Source: Comamonadaceae bacterium (lineage in GTDB: Bacteria > Pseudomonadota > Gammaproteobacteria > Burkholderiales > Burkholderiaceae_C). From it: DNA of 64,000 bases. The stretch lies in assembly GCA_015999985.1 (NCBI GenBank), contig JAECRA010000010.1:1-64000 (forward strand). Reading direction: 5' to 3'. The notes under the pieces are model-generated. The model saw nothing but the letters and a program-made list of their open reading frames with translations. It was not told the DNA's origin and made no database searches. Below are positions 29,646 through 40,000 of the stretch, piece by piece. The number at the start of each line of letters is the position of its first letter. The first letter of the stretch is position 1. The position numbers and the translations under genes were made by a program.

Positions 29646-32600
29646 GCTCGTTTGAAAGGCCAGGTTGCGGTGCCCTTGGCGTTGGGGTATTCGAGGAATG
29701 CACCCGAAGTTGCGTGCCGCTCAGCTTGCGCAGGGTTACGTAAAACACAGGGGTGAGAAACAGGCCGAAAAGCGTGACACCCAACATGCCGGAGAAAACC
29801 GTGACGCCGGTGGCCGCGCGCACTTCCGAACCAGCGCCCGTCCCTATGAGCAAGGGCAGGGCGCCCGCGATGAAAGCGATCGATGTCATCACGATAGGAC
29901 GCAGCCGCAGTCGGCAAGCCTCGCGCGCGGCGTCTTGAATGCTCGCTCCCTTCATCTCGAGTTCGCGGGCGAACTCCACGATCAGAATGGCGTTCTTGCA
30001 CGCAAGACCCATCAGTACCACTAGCCCAACCTGTACGAAGACGTTGTTGTCGCCACCTGAGAGCCAGACGCCGAACAGTGCGGCACAGATGCACACCGGA
30101 ACGATCAGGATCACCGCGAGCGGCATGGTCCAGCTCTCATACAGTGCCGCGAGCACCAGAAATGCCAGCATCACCGCCAGTGCAAACATCACGACTGCTG
30201 CGTTGCTCTGCTCGACTTGCTGGTAACTCATGTCTGTCCATGCCAACTCGATTCCCGCAGGCAGGGTCTTGTCTGCGATTTTGCGCAGTTGAGCGAGGGT
30301 CTCTGATGAAGACATGACGCGCGGATCTGCATCACCGATCAAATCTGCCGCCGGAAAGCCGTTGAAGCGCAATACGGGGTCCGGGCCGTAGCTGGGAGTG
30401 ACCGTCACCATGGAGGCGAGCGGAACCATCTCACCGCGATGATTGCGCGTCTGCAGTTTGCCTATGTCCTCTGCCGACTGGCGGTAGTCGGCATCGGCCT
30501 GCAGCATGACCCGGTACACGCGACCAAAGGCGTTGAAGTCATTCACGTAGATGGAGCCCAGATAGCCCTGCAAAGTCTGAAATAAATCGTTGAGCGCAAC
30601 CCCTTGCGCCTTGGCCTTGGTGCGGTCGACTTTCACTTCCAGTTGCGGAATATTGGACTGGTAGGAGCTGACTGGATAGTGCATACCCGGCGTCTTGGCT
30701 ATCTCTGCCTGAAACGCATTGAGTGCCTGTTGCAAGGCCGCATAGCCCAAGCCCGCGCGGTCTTCCAGAAACAGTGAATAGCCAGAGCCATTTCCCAAGC
30801 CTTCAATGGGTGGCGGCATCAGCGCGTAGCCAAACCCTCCGTCCATGCCAGCCAGTTTGGCGTTAAGTTCGGCATTGATTTCTGTCGCACTGCGTTGGCG
30901 TTCCGAAAATGGCTTGAGGATGACGTACGCGCTGGTCAGATTGGGCGTGTTGGTGCCTTGCAAGGCATTCAGACCAGCAAATGCGGGGACGGAGTCCACG
31001 TCTTCGATAGACAGCGCATGGCGCGTGAGTTCCTGGGTGACTTCGTCGGTGCGGCCGAGCGAGGACCCTTCAGGCAGCTTGGCGCCTGCAAATAGGTAAA
31101 GCTTGTCTTGCATGGGAATGAATCCGCCCGGCACGTTGTTGAAAAGAAGTGCGGTGCCCCCCAGCAGCGCTACGTACACCAGGAACACGAGACCACGCAG
31201 CTTGAACGAACGACCGACGGCGCGCTCATATCGATTCGCGCTCCTATCGAATGCTCGATTGAATCGTTTGAAGAACCAGCCGAACCCTGCATGCATGGCT
31301 CTGGTCAGCCCATCCGGCCGCGCCCCATGCCCCTGGAGAAGTTTCGCCGCGAGCGCTGGTGACAAGGTCAGAGAGTTGATGGCGGAAATGACCGTGGAGA
31401 TCGCAATCGTCACGGCAAACTGCTTGTAGAACTGGCCGGTGATGCCGTCCAGGAATGCCATGGGCACAAACACCGCGCACAACACCAATGCGATGGCAAT
31501 GATGGGACCGGACACCTCCTTCATGGCCAGGTGAGCCGCATCGCGCGGGGTGTGGCCTTTCTCAATGAAGCGCTCCACGTTCTCCACGACGACGATGGCA
31601 TCGTCCACCACGATGCCGATCGCAAGCACCAGCCCAAAAAGCGTTAGCGTGTTGATGGAGTATCCCAGCAGATAGAGCCACGCGAACGTGCCAACAATGG
31701 ACACGGGCACTGCCAGCAGCGGAATGATGGATGCGCGCCAGGTCTGCAAGAACACAAGCACGACCAATACCACGAGCACGACCGCCTCAATGAGGGTGGT
31801 TTGCACGGCCTTGATGGAATCGCGCACGAAGACGGTGGGGTCCCAGAGGTACTTGAATTGCGTGGCCTGAGGCAGATTCTGGCTCAGGCGATTGAGGGTG
31901 TCGTAGACCTTGTCGGCCACGCCCAAGGCGTTCGCACCTGGTGATAGAAAGATTCCAATGGCAGCCATGTTCTTGTTGTCGAACGAGGCACGCAGTGTGT
32001 AGTCGCTGGCACCCAGCTCAAGCCGCGCGACGTCAGACAGCCGAACCAACTGACCGTCGGCGCCTGCCTTGAGCACGATGTCGCCGAATTCCTCGGAGTT
32101 TTTCAGTCGGCCTTGTACATTGATCGATAGTAGTTTGTCCGTGCCCTTGGTGCTGGGCTCCGCGCCCAGTTGGCCGGCGGAGACCTGCACGTTCTGTTCA
32201 CGAATGGCTGCAATGATCTGATTGACTGTCAGTTGACGGGCTGCAGCCTTGTCCGGATCGAGCCATATACGCATGGCATAGTCACCGGAGCCGTATACAA
32301 CGACATCCCCGATCCCTGGTATGCGCGCCAGTGCATCCTTGACCTTCAAGCTGACGTAGTTGCGCAGGTACAGCGTGTCCAGCTTGTCATCGGAAGAAGC
32401 CAGGCCTACATACATCAGTGGTGTTGCTGACTGTTTCTGGGTTGTGATTCCGTACTGCCGCACTTCTTCAGGCAACCTGCTTTGGGCCTGGCTCACCCGG
32501 TTCTGCACGCGGACTGCGGCGGCATCGGGATCGGTGCCGTGACGAAAGGTTGCCACCACTTGCAGGCTTCCGTCCGATGCGGCAACGGACTTCATGTACA

Positions 32601-32832
32601 TCAGTCCTTCCACACCGTTGATGGATTCTTCCAGTGGGACAGCGACGGACTCTGCGATCTCCTTGGGGTTGGCCCCGGGATAGGTAGCGCGCACCACCAC
32701 GCTGGGCGGCACCACTTCCGGATATTCCCCCGTGGGCAGTTGGGGAATGGCGATCAGGCCGACGGAAAAAATGATGACCGACAGCACGATGGCGAAGATT
32801 GGCCGGTCTATGAAGAACTTGGAAAAACCCAT
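29632..32832 (-). CDS. RND efflux permease (HAE1 family)
   Basis: MGFSKFFIDRPIFAIVLSVIIFSVGLIAIPQLPTGEYPEVVPPSV; GIVVDDAIVVVENVER. Confidence 0.96.
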   Translation of the reverse strand: MGFSKFFIDRPIFAIVLSVIIFSVGLIAIPQLPTGEYPEVVPPSVVVRATYPGANPKEIAESVAVPLEESINGVEGLMYMKSVAASDGSLQVVATFRHGTDPDAAAVRVQNRVSQAQSRLPEEVRQYGITTQKQSATPLMYVGLASSDDKLDTLYLRNYVSLKVKDALARIPGIGDVVVYGSGDYAMRIWLDPDKAAARQLTVNQIIAAIREQNVQVSAGQLGAEPSTKGTDKLLSINVQGRLKNSEEFGDIVLKAGADGQLVRLSDVARLELGASDYTLRASFDNKNMAAIGIFLSPGANALGVADKVYDTLNRLSQNLPQATQFKYLWDPTVFVRDSIKAVQTTLIEAVVLVVLVVLVFLQTWRASIIPLLAVPVSIVGTFAWLYLLGYSINTLTLFGLVLAIGIVVDDAIVVVENVERFIEKGHTPRDAAHLAMKEVSGPIIAIALVLCAVFVPMAFLDGITGQFYKQFAVTIAISTVISAINSLTLSPALAAKLLQGHGARPDGLTRAMHAGFGWFFKRFNRAFDRSANRYERAVGRSFKLRGLVFLVYVALLGGTALLFNNVPGGFIPMQDKLYLFAGAKLPEGSSLGRTDEVTQELTRHALSIEDVDSVPAFAGLNALQGTNTPNLTSAYVILKPFSERQRSATEINAELNAKLAGMDGGFGYALMPPPIEGLGNGSGYSLFLEDRAGLGYAALQQALNAFQAEIAKTPGMHYPVSSYQSNIPQLEVKVDRTKAKAQGVALNDLFQTLQGYLGSIYVNDFNAFGRVYRVMLQADADYRQSAEDIGKLQTRNHRGEMVPLASMVTVTPSYGPDPVLRFNGFPAADLIGDADPRVMSSSETLAQLRKIADKTLPAGIELAWTDMSYQQVEQSNAAVVMFALAVMLAFLVLAALYESWTMPLAVILIVPVCICAALFGVWLSGGDNNVFVQVGLVVLMGLACKNAILIVEFARELEMKGASIQDAAREACRLRLRPIVMTSIAFIAGALPLLIGTGAGSEVRAATGVTVFSGMLGVTLFGLFLTPVFYVTLRKLSGTQLRVHSSNTPTPRAPQPGLSNEHAHV

Positions 32833-32841
32833 GACGACGTC

Positions 32842-34062
32842 CTACCGCTTGCCCGACAGGGCAACTTTTTCTTGTGCTTTTGGAGGCGCTGGTGCCGTTT
32901 CATCAGCGATGACTTTGGGCGCTATGGGCATGCCAGGGTAGTAAATGCGATGCATGCCAGTCACCACCAGTTGGTCACCGGCTTCGAGCCCTGATTCCAC
33001 AACACGCCGGCCTTCGAACATCCGCCCCAGTTTGAGCTCCCGCCGCTCTGCCCGGTTGTTCTCACCCACCACGTAGACGTAATTGCGATCCTGATCCGTG
33101 AGCACCGCCTTGTCGTCAATCAGCACCGCTTCAAATTCCGTTCGGCCCTGCATCTGCACACGCGCGAACATGCCCGGCGTGAAGAGTCCGTGATCATTTT
33201 TCATCGTAGCCCGCACACTGATGGTGCCGGTCTGCGGATCCAGACGGTTGTCGGTGAATCCCACCTGGCCGGTATGGGGGAATCCTTCGTCGTTGGCCAA
33301 CCCGACGCGAACCGCCATGGCTGCTCCGGTGCCGCTAGTGGAGCGCATGGCCTGCCTGTTGCGCAGCAAGCTTTGCTCGTCGGCATCGAAATAGACGTGG
33401 ACCGGATTTTGGGACACCACGGTGGACAACACGCTTTGATTGGCCTGTGCCAGGTTGCCGGTGGTCAGCAGGGCACGCCCTGCCAAGCCTGTGATGGGAG
33501 AACGGACTTCGGTAAAGCCCAGCTCGAGTTGAGCGCTTGTCACGGCCGCTTCTGCAGCGCTCACGTTGGCCACGGCCTGCGCCAGGCCACCGGAGCGGTT
33601 ATCTGCTTCCTCCGCGGAAATAGCGCGATCTGCCAGCAACTCGCGAGCCCGCAGATCCTGAGTCCTGGCCAAATTTGCAACGGCATTGGCGCGTTGCAAC
33701 TGAGATTGAGCGCTGGCCAAGGCGGCTTTGTAGGCGCGTGCGTCGATGGTGAACAGCAGTTGACCCTTGCGCACCACCTGGCCTTCGCGGAAATTCACGC
33801 TCTCTATGTATCCGTTCACGCGTGGGCGAATCTCCACTGATTCCTGCGCGGCAATGCGGCCATTGAAAGTGTCCCACTGCTGCACCTTACTCACTTGCAC
33901 AGGAGAAACATTGACCGGAGCCGGGGGCGACTCAGCTGATGAAGATCCCTCTTGTTTGCCGCCCTGGGCTTGTCCGCAGGCGGTTAACGTGAGCGGTAGC
34001 AGGGCGGCAGCGGTCAAAGCTGCCGCCCGCGTCCTCCAGCGCGAGTTGATGGTTGAACTCAT
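32842..34062 (-). CDS. RND efflux periplasmic adaptor
   Basis: LTACGQ lipobox; EIRPRVNGYIESVNFREGQVVRKGQLLFTIDARAYKAAL. Confidence 0.93.
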   Translation of the reverse strand: MSSTINSRWRTRAAALTAAALLPLTLTACGQAQGGKQEGSSSAESPPAPVNVSPVQVSKVQQWDTFNGRIAAQESVEIRPRVNGYIESVNFREGQVVRKGQLLFTIDARAYKAALASAQSQLQRANAVANLARTQDLRARELLADRAISAEEADNRSGGLAQAVANVSAAEAAVTSAQLELGFTEVRSPITGLAGRALLTTGNLAQANQSVLSTVVSQNPVHVYFDADEQSLLRNRQAMRSTSGTGAAMAVRVGLANDEGFPHTGQVGFTDNRLDPQTGTISVRATMKNDHGLFTPGMFARVQMQGRTEFEAVLIDDKAVLTDQDRNYVYVVGENNRAERRELKLGRMFEGRRVVESGLEAGDQLVVTGMHRIYYPGMPIAPKVIADETAPAPPKAQEKVALSGKR

Positions 34063-34191
34063 TTTGAAATTCCTTGTTGCGAAGGCGCGTGCTTGCTCGG
34101 CGCCGGTAGAAAAAACTCGCAACGAGGGTGATTTCAGCCATCGCGACAGACAGGCCTTCGCTTTACTCGTTGCCAAAGATGATTGTTCAAG

Positions 34192-34207
34192 TTAAAGTGA
34201 ACTTTAA
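34192..34207. promoter_or_regulatory. Palindrome between the RND operon and soxR; candidate SoxR/MerR-type operator
   Basis: TTAAAGT-GA-ACTTTAA in the divergent intergenic region. Confidence 0.6.
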
Positions 34208-34233
34208 GTCAAGCAGCAACGAGGAATGGCAAC

Positions 34234-34710
34234 ATGAACGCTAGGGATGATGAGCTGATGCTGATCGGAGCCATCGCGCAGCGCAGCGGCGTAAACGCCT
34301 CGGCCTTGCGGTATTACGAGTCACTTGGATTGATCGAATCTGTTCGCAGCACCGCAGGACATCGCCGCTATAGACGCTCCACCCTGCGCAGGGTGGCCTA
34401 CATCGTTTTCGCGCAACGCCTGGGCTTTCAACTCGAAGAAATCGCATCGCAACTGGATGGCTTATCGAAGCACCACGCACCTACCGGCGATGAGTGGAGC
34501 AGCCTGTCGCAGATCTGGACCAAGCGGGTTGATGAGCGGATTCAGGAACTTGTCCACCTGCGCAATAGCCTGGACAACTGCATCGGTTGCGGTTGCCTTT
34601 CCATGAAGGTATGCAAGGTTTTCAACCGGGAAGACCGCCTTGCCGAAAAAGGCGCCGGACCGAGGCTTTGGCTAGGTGACACGCCGACAGCTGGCGACGA
34701 CTGTCAATGA
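34234..34710 (+). CDS. soxR: Redox-sensitive MerR-family regulator SoxR
   Basis: MerR HTH RSGVNASALRYYESLGLIESVRSTAGHRRY; 2Fe-2S motif CIGCGCLSMKVC. Confidence 0.93.
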   Translation: MNARDDELMLIGAIAQRSGVNASALRYYESLGLIESVRSTAGHRRYRRSTLRRVAYIVFAQRLGFQLEEIASQLDGLSKHHAPTGDEWSSLSQIWTKRVDERIQELVHLRNSLDNCIGCGCLSMKVCKVFNREDRLAEKGAGPRLWLGDTPTAGDDCQ

Positions 34711-34764
34711 ATTGGCGTCACAGATGGCCCCTGAAAGTGGCCTGCCGGCGATGCAAGTAAAAGA

Positions 34765-34796
34765 AAAGCCCGCATGCAGCACTGCATGCGGGCTTT
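34765..34796. terminator. Stem-loop terminator between soxR and tRNA-Arg
   Basis: aaagcccgcatgca-gcac-tgcatgcgggcttt. Confidence 0.8.
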
Positions 34797-34826
34797 GAAA
34801 TCCTGTGGGATTTTCTGGATAATTCT

Positions 34827-34902
34827 TGGTGCGGCTGGCGGGGATCGAACCCACGACCCTTGGCTTCGGAGGCCAATACTCTATCCACTGAGCTACAGCC
34901 GC
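34827..34902 (-). tRNA. tRNA-Arg (anticodon CCG)
   Basis: Reverse complement GCGGCTGTAGCTCAGTGGATAGAGTATTGGCCTCCGAAGCCAAGGGTCGTGGGTTCGATCCCCGCCAGCCGCACCA; loop CTCCGAA. Confidence 0.95.
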
Positions 34903-34921
34903 TTTTGAAGTTAGCCTTGTA

Positions 34922-35554
34922 TTATCCCTGATTGTCGGTGTCTATTTGAGAGGACAGGCCGATCCCTCTCAAAAAAGCATCCAGAGAGCTCAATCCTGCG
35001 GCTTCGAGGTCGAATGAGGGTTCGAGCAGCCAGCTGAAGATGAGGCCGTGCACCATGGCGTGCATGCCTTGAGCCAATTGGCCCAGGGGAGCCGGAAAGG
35101 TAATGCCATGCTGCCGGCTGGCGCTCTCAAGCGCGGTTTGTACGCATTGCATGTGTTCGCGCTGAGACTGCAGCAGACGGTCGCGTACGGCACCCAACTC
35201 TTCTGTATGCTCCACCATCAAAGTAGCGATTTCCAGCACGCGCCGCGTCTGCTCGTCATTGGCGATCTGGCGGAGCGCCTGCCTAAGCCCCTGACGCAGC
35301 GCCGCAACGGGGTTTGCTCCGCTCACGTCTGGTAGCGTGCTTTGCAGCGGCAAGGTGACACGCTCCATCATCGCGTTGTACAGATCGGCCTTGTCCTTGA
35401 AATGCCAGTACAGCGCGCCACGCGTGACACCTGCGGCTTGTGCAATGTCGTTCAGCGAGGTGCGAGAGACGCCCCGCTTCTGAAATACGCACTCAGCCGC
35501 GTCAAGCAACGCGGTGCGCGTGGCTTGGGCGTCTTCCTTGGTACGGCGGGCCAT
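34922..35554 (-). CDS. TetR/AcrR-family repressor of RND efflux
   Basis: RTALLDAAECVFQKRGVSRTSLNDIAQAAGVTRGALYWHFKDKADLYNAM; divergent from the efflux operon. Confidence 0.93.
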   Translation of the reverse strand: MARRTKEDAQATRTALLDAAECVFQKRGVSRTSLNDIAQAAGVTRGALYWHFKDKADLYNAMMERVTLPLQSTLPDVSGANPVAALRQGLRQALRQIANDEQTRRVLEIATLMVEHTEELGAVRDRLLQSQREHMQCVQTALESASRQHGITFPAPLGQLAQGMHAMVHGLIFSWLLEPSFDLEAAGLSSLDAFLRGIGLSSQIDTDNQG

Positions 35555-35620
35555 GTAATAAAGGGGTTAGAAAGGGGTGAGAAGATGGGAAATAGATGAA
35601 ACTTGCTTCGATATTAGCAT

Positions 35621-35638
35621 ATACATTCTTGAATGTAT
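35621..35638. promoter_or_regulatory. AcrR/TtgR-like operator palindrome
   Basis: ATACATTC-TT-GAATGTAT; resembles the E. coli AcrR site TACATACATTTGTGAATGTATGTA. Confidence 0.75.
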
Positions 35639-35787
35639 GTATAATTCCGAACGTTTTCACTCGGCTATTGCTCGGGTTGCTGCTAGATTTACGTGGCAGA
35701 CCTGAAGTCATCCGCAATGTCTACCTAGTGCTTGCTCCATCGCGGGGCAGCACTCCCCTTTTTTCCAGAAAAGCAAGAGAAATCAAC

Positions 35788-37074
35788 ATGTCCGATACGC
35801 GTGCCGTCCGCTACTCGTTGCCCCCACGCCTGCTGCCTGTGGGCGCTGCCGTGTTGCTGGCCCTGACTTTAGCCGCCTGTGGCAAGAAAGATGCTGCGCC
35901 TGCAGCAGGTGCGCCTGGCGGCGGTATGCCACCACCTCAGGTGGGGGTGGTGACTGTTCAGTTGGGCACAGTGGGCTTGGTGACCGAGCTGCCTGGCAGG
36001 CTCGAAGCATCGCGTGTGGCTCAAGTGCGTGCGCGTGCAGCAGGTATCTTGCAGAAAAGGCTCTTTCAGGAAGGCAGTGATGTCAAGGCAGGGCAGGCAT
36101 TATTTGCCATTGACCCCGCGCCCTACAACGCTGCACTTATGAGCTCGCAAGCCACAACGGCCCGCGCTCAAGCCAATCTGCAGCAAGCTGCTGCTCTGGC
36201 AGACCGCTATAAACCCCTGGTTGAGGCCAATGCGGTCAGCAAGCAGGAATATGCCAATGCAGTGGCAGCCCGTGCCCAGGCCGAAGCAGATGTGCAGGTG
36301 GGCCGCGCCGCGGTGGAAACTGCGCGCATCAACCTCAGTTATGCAAGGGTCACCGCGCCAATCAGTGGCCGCATTGGCCGCGCATTGGTCACTGAGGGTG
36401 CGCTGGTGGGGCAGGGTGAGGCGACTCAACTGGCGGTCATCCAGCAAATCAACCCGCTCTATGTGAACGTCACGCAGTCTGCCGGCGAAGTGATGAAGTT
36501 GCGTCAGGCGCTGCAAAGCGGACAGCTCTCGCGTGCCGGCGGTGGCGAAGCGGCCAAAGTGCAGGTGATCCTGGAAGACGGCAGCGTCTACGGCAGTCCC
36601 GGCAAGTTGTTGTTCTCCGATTTGTCGGTAGATCCTGCCACAGGTCAGATCAGCTTGCGTGCTGAAGTGCCCAATGCCCAGGGCTTGTTGCTGCCAGGCA
36701 TGTATGTTCGCGCTCGCATTGAGCAGGCCCAAGTCAACAATGCCATCTTGCTGCCCCAGCAAGCGGTCACGCGCGGCAGCAAGGGCGACTCAGTCCTGGT
36801 GGTCGCAGCCGATGGGTCGTTTGCGCCGCGCCCGGTCAAAGTGGGTGAAGCGCAAGGCAAGTCCTGGGTCATCCTGGACGGGCTCAAGGCTGGCGAACAA
36901 GTCATCGTAGATGGCGTGATGAAGCTGATGCCAGGTGTGAAAACCGTGAAGGCAGTGCCGTGGCAGGAAGGCAAGCCTGCCGCAGCTGCTCCAGCCCAGC
37001 CCGCCTCAGCCCCTCAGAATCCAGCTTCCGGCGCCCCCGCCGCGCAAGCATCAGCTTCTGCAGCTTCCAAGTAA
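35788..37074 (+). CDS. RND efflux periplasmic adaptor (AcrA/MexA family)
   Basis: LTLAACGKKDA lipobox; VRARAAGILQKRLFQEGSDVKAGQALFAIDPAPY; start set at MSDTRAV. Confidence 0.94.
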   Translation: MSDTRAVRYSLPPRLLPVGAAVLLALTLAACGKKDAAPAAGAPGGGMPPPQVGVVTVQLGTVGLVTELPGRLEASRVAQVRARAAGILQKRLFQEGSDVKAGQALFAIDPAPYNAALMSSQATTARAQANLQQAAALADRYKPLVEANAVSKQEYANAVAARAQAEADVQVGRAAVETARINLSYARVTAPISGRIGRALVTEGALVGQGEATQLAVIQQINPLYVNVTQSAGEVMKLRQALQSGQLSRAGGGEAAKVQVILEDGSVYGSPGKLLFSDLSVDPATGQISLRAEVPNAQGLLLPGMYVRARIEQAQVNNAILLPQQAVTRGSKGDSVLVVAADGSFAPRPVKVGEAQGKSWVILDGLKAGEQVIVDGVMKLMPGVKTVKAVPWQEGKPAAAAPAQPASAPQNPASGAPAAQASASAASK

Positions 37075-37092
37075 GCAGCGAGGACACAAGGC

Positions 37093-40000
37093 ATGGCCAA
37101 GTTTTTTATTGATCGCCCCATCTTCGCGTGGGTGATCGCTCTCTTCATCATGGTGATTGGGGTAACCGCAATCACTCAACTGCCCATCGCGCAGTATCCA
37201 CAGGTGGCCCCACCCACCATCGTGCTGAACGCCGTCTACCCTGGCGCTTCGGCAAAAACGATGGAAGACGCGGTGCTGTCGGTGATCGAGCGCGAAATGA
37301 ACGGCTCGCCCGGTCTGGCTTACATGGAGTCAGTGGCGCAAGCTGACGGCTCTGGCAGCATTACGCTGTCGTTCGAGCCTGGCACAGACGACGATCTGGC
37401 CCAGGTCGACGTGCAGAACCGACTCTCACGCGCAACGCCTCGCCTACCCACCTCGGTGGTTCAGCAGGGTGTGCGCGTAGACAAATCGCGTTCCAACTTC
37501 CTGCTGTTCGTGATGCTGTCCTCGTCCAGTCCGGATCTGGACGTGGCTCAATTGACAGACTACGCCTCTCGCAACGTGATGCCTGAGCTGCAGCGGGTAT
37601 CCGGCATTGGTCAGGTCCAGCTGTTCGGTGCAGAGCGCGCCATGCGGATCTGGATCGACCCTGCCAAGCTGCAAAGCTTCAACCTCTCCGCCTCTGATGT
37701 GAGCAGCGCTATTCAGGCGCAGAACGCGCAAGTGTCTGCGGGCTCGATTGGTGATTTGCCTTTGATTGCGGGACAAACCGTCGCAGCGACAGTGGTGGTG
37801 CCTGGGCAGATCAGCAGCACAGAAGAATTTGGCAATATCGTTTTGCGCGGCCTGTCTGACGGTAGTTCCGTGCGTCTGAAAGATGTGGCGCGTATCGAAT
37901 TAGGTGCGCAAAGCTATGCAACCAGTGCTCGCCTGAATGGCGAGCCAGGCGCAGGTCTGGGCGTCATGCTGTCGCCTTCGGGCAATGCCCTGGCTGCCGC
38001 TGAAGGCATCAAACAGCGCATGAAGGAGCTTGAGCCCTACTTCCCGGCAGGGATGCACTGGACGGTTCCCTACGACAGCTCCGAGTTCGTGAAGATTTCG
38101 ATCGAAGAAGTGGTCAAGACCCTGATCGAAGCCATCGTGCTGGTGTTTCTGGTGATGTTCCTGTTCCTCCAGAACTGGCGTTACACCGTGATCCCGACCA
38201 TTGTGGTGCCGGTGGCGCTGTTGGGTACCTTCGCTGCGCTACTGACGTTCGGCATGTCCATCAACGTGCTGACCATGTTCGGCATGGTGCTGGTGATCGG
38301 TATCGTGGTGGATGATGCCATCGTGGTGGTCGAGAACGTGGAGCGGATCATGACTGAGGAAGGGTTGTCTCCCTTGCTCGCCACGCGAAAAGCCATGAGC
38401 CAGATTTCTGGCGCCATCATCGGCGTGACGGTCGTGCTGATTGCCGTGTTCGTGCCGCTGGCATTCTTCGCCGGCTCGGTGGGTAATATTTACCGTCAGT
38501 TCTCTGCGGTCATGGCCGTGTCGATCTTCTTCTCGGCATTCATGGCGCTTTCACTCACACCAGCGCTCTGCGCAACCTTGCTCAAGCCAGTTGAGGCCGG
38601 GCATCACCATGAAAAGCGTGGATTCTTCGGTTGGTTCAACCGGGGCTTCAGCCGTACTGCCAAGGGCTACGAAGGCATAGTGGCCAAACTCCTGCGTCGC
38701 TCCGGGCGATTGATGCTGGTCTATCTGGCGCTGGGTGCGGTGGTTGCCATCATGTACACGCGGCTGCCCACGTCCTTCCTGCCTTCGGAAGACCAAGGCT
38801 ACATTATTGTGAACATGCAACTGCCTCCTGGCGCCACCATGGAACGCACTCAGAGCGTCGTGGAGCAAATGGAAGAGTTCATGAAAAAGCAGCCAGAGGT
38901 GGCCAACATTGTGTCCGTGCTGGGCTTCTCCTTTTCCGGCCAAGGCCAGAATGCGGCGTTGGCATTTGTCCCACTGAAACCCTGGGATGAGCGAAAAGGC
39001 GCGGAACACAGTGCTGACGCCCTTGCGGGCCGTGCGATGGGGGCGCTCTCGGGCGTTCGAGATGCCTTTATCTTCGCACTCAATCCGCCTCCCATCCCTG
39101 ACTTGGGCAATAGCTCGGGCTTTACCTTCCGTCTGCAAGACCGGGGTGGCCATGGGCATGATGCCCTGGTCGGCGCCCGCAATCAGATGCTGGGTATGGC
39201 TATGCAGAGCAAAGTGCTGGCAGGCGTGCGTCCAGACGGTCTTGAAGATGCACCTCAATTGCAGGTCGACATTGACCGGGACAAGGCTGCTGCGCAAGGC
39301 GTGAGCTTTGCGGCGATCAATAACGCGATTTCCGCGTCGCTTGGTTCGGCTTACGTGAACGATTTCCCAAATGCTGGTCGTATGCAGCGCGTGGTGGTGC
39401 AAGCGGATGCCCAGGCCCGCATGGAGCCAGATGACATCCTCCGGCTGACCGCGCTCAACAGCAAAGGCCAAGCAGTTCCGCTGTCAGCATTTGCGACCAC
39501 CCGCTGGATCACTGGCCCTATGCAGACCATCCGCTACAACGGCTACCCCGCCATGCGCATCGCAGGCGGACCCGGGCAAGGTTTCAGTACGGGCGAAGCC
39601 ATGAAAGAGATGGAGACGTTGGCAGCTAAATTGCCCGCGGGCTTCGGTTTTGAATGGACTGGCCAGTCACGAGAAGAAAAGCTCGCAGGCAACCAAGCGT
39701 TGATTCTGTACGCCTTCGCCATCCTGGCCGTGCTGCTGGCGCTTGCTGCGCTGTATGAGAGCTGGTCGATCCCGCTGGCCGTGATCTTGGTGGTTCCGCT
39801 GGGTGTACTCGGTGTGCTGCTGGCCATTACCGGGCGAGGTCTCTTGAATGACGTGTACTTCCAGGTGGGTCTGATCACGATCATCGGGCTATCAGCCAAG
39901 AACGCCATTCTGATCATCGAGTTCGCCAAGGATCTGCAGGCGCAAGGCATGAGCGCGATTGAATCGGCGCTGGCAGCTGCGCACCTGCGGTTCCGCCCGA

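Noticed and set aside
38551-39471. 306-aa minus-strand ORF opposite the AcrB-like permease
   Set aside because: Antisense shadow ORF of a conserved RND permease; no coding signature.
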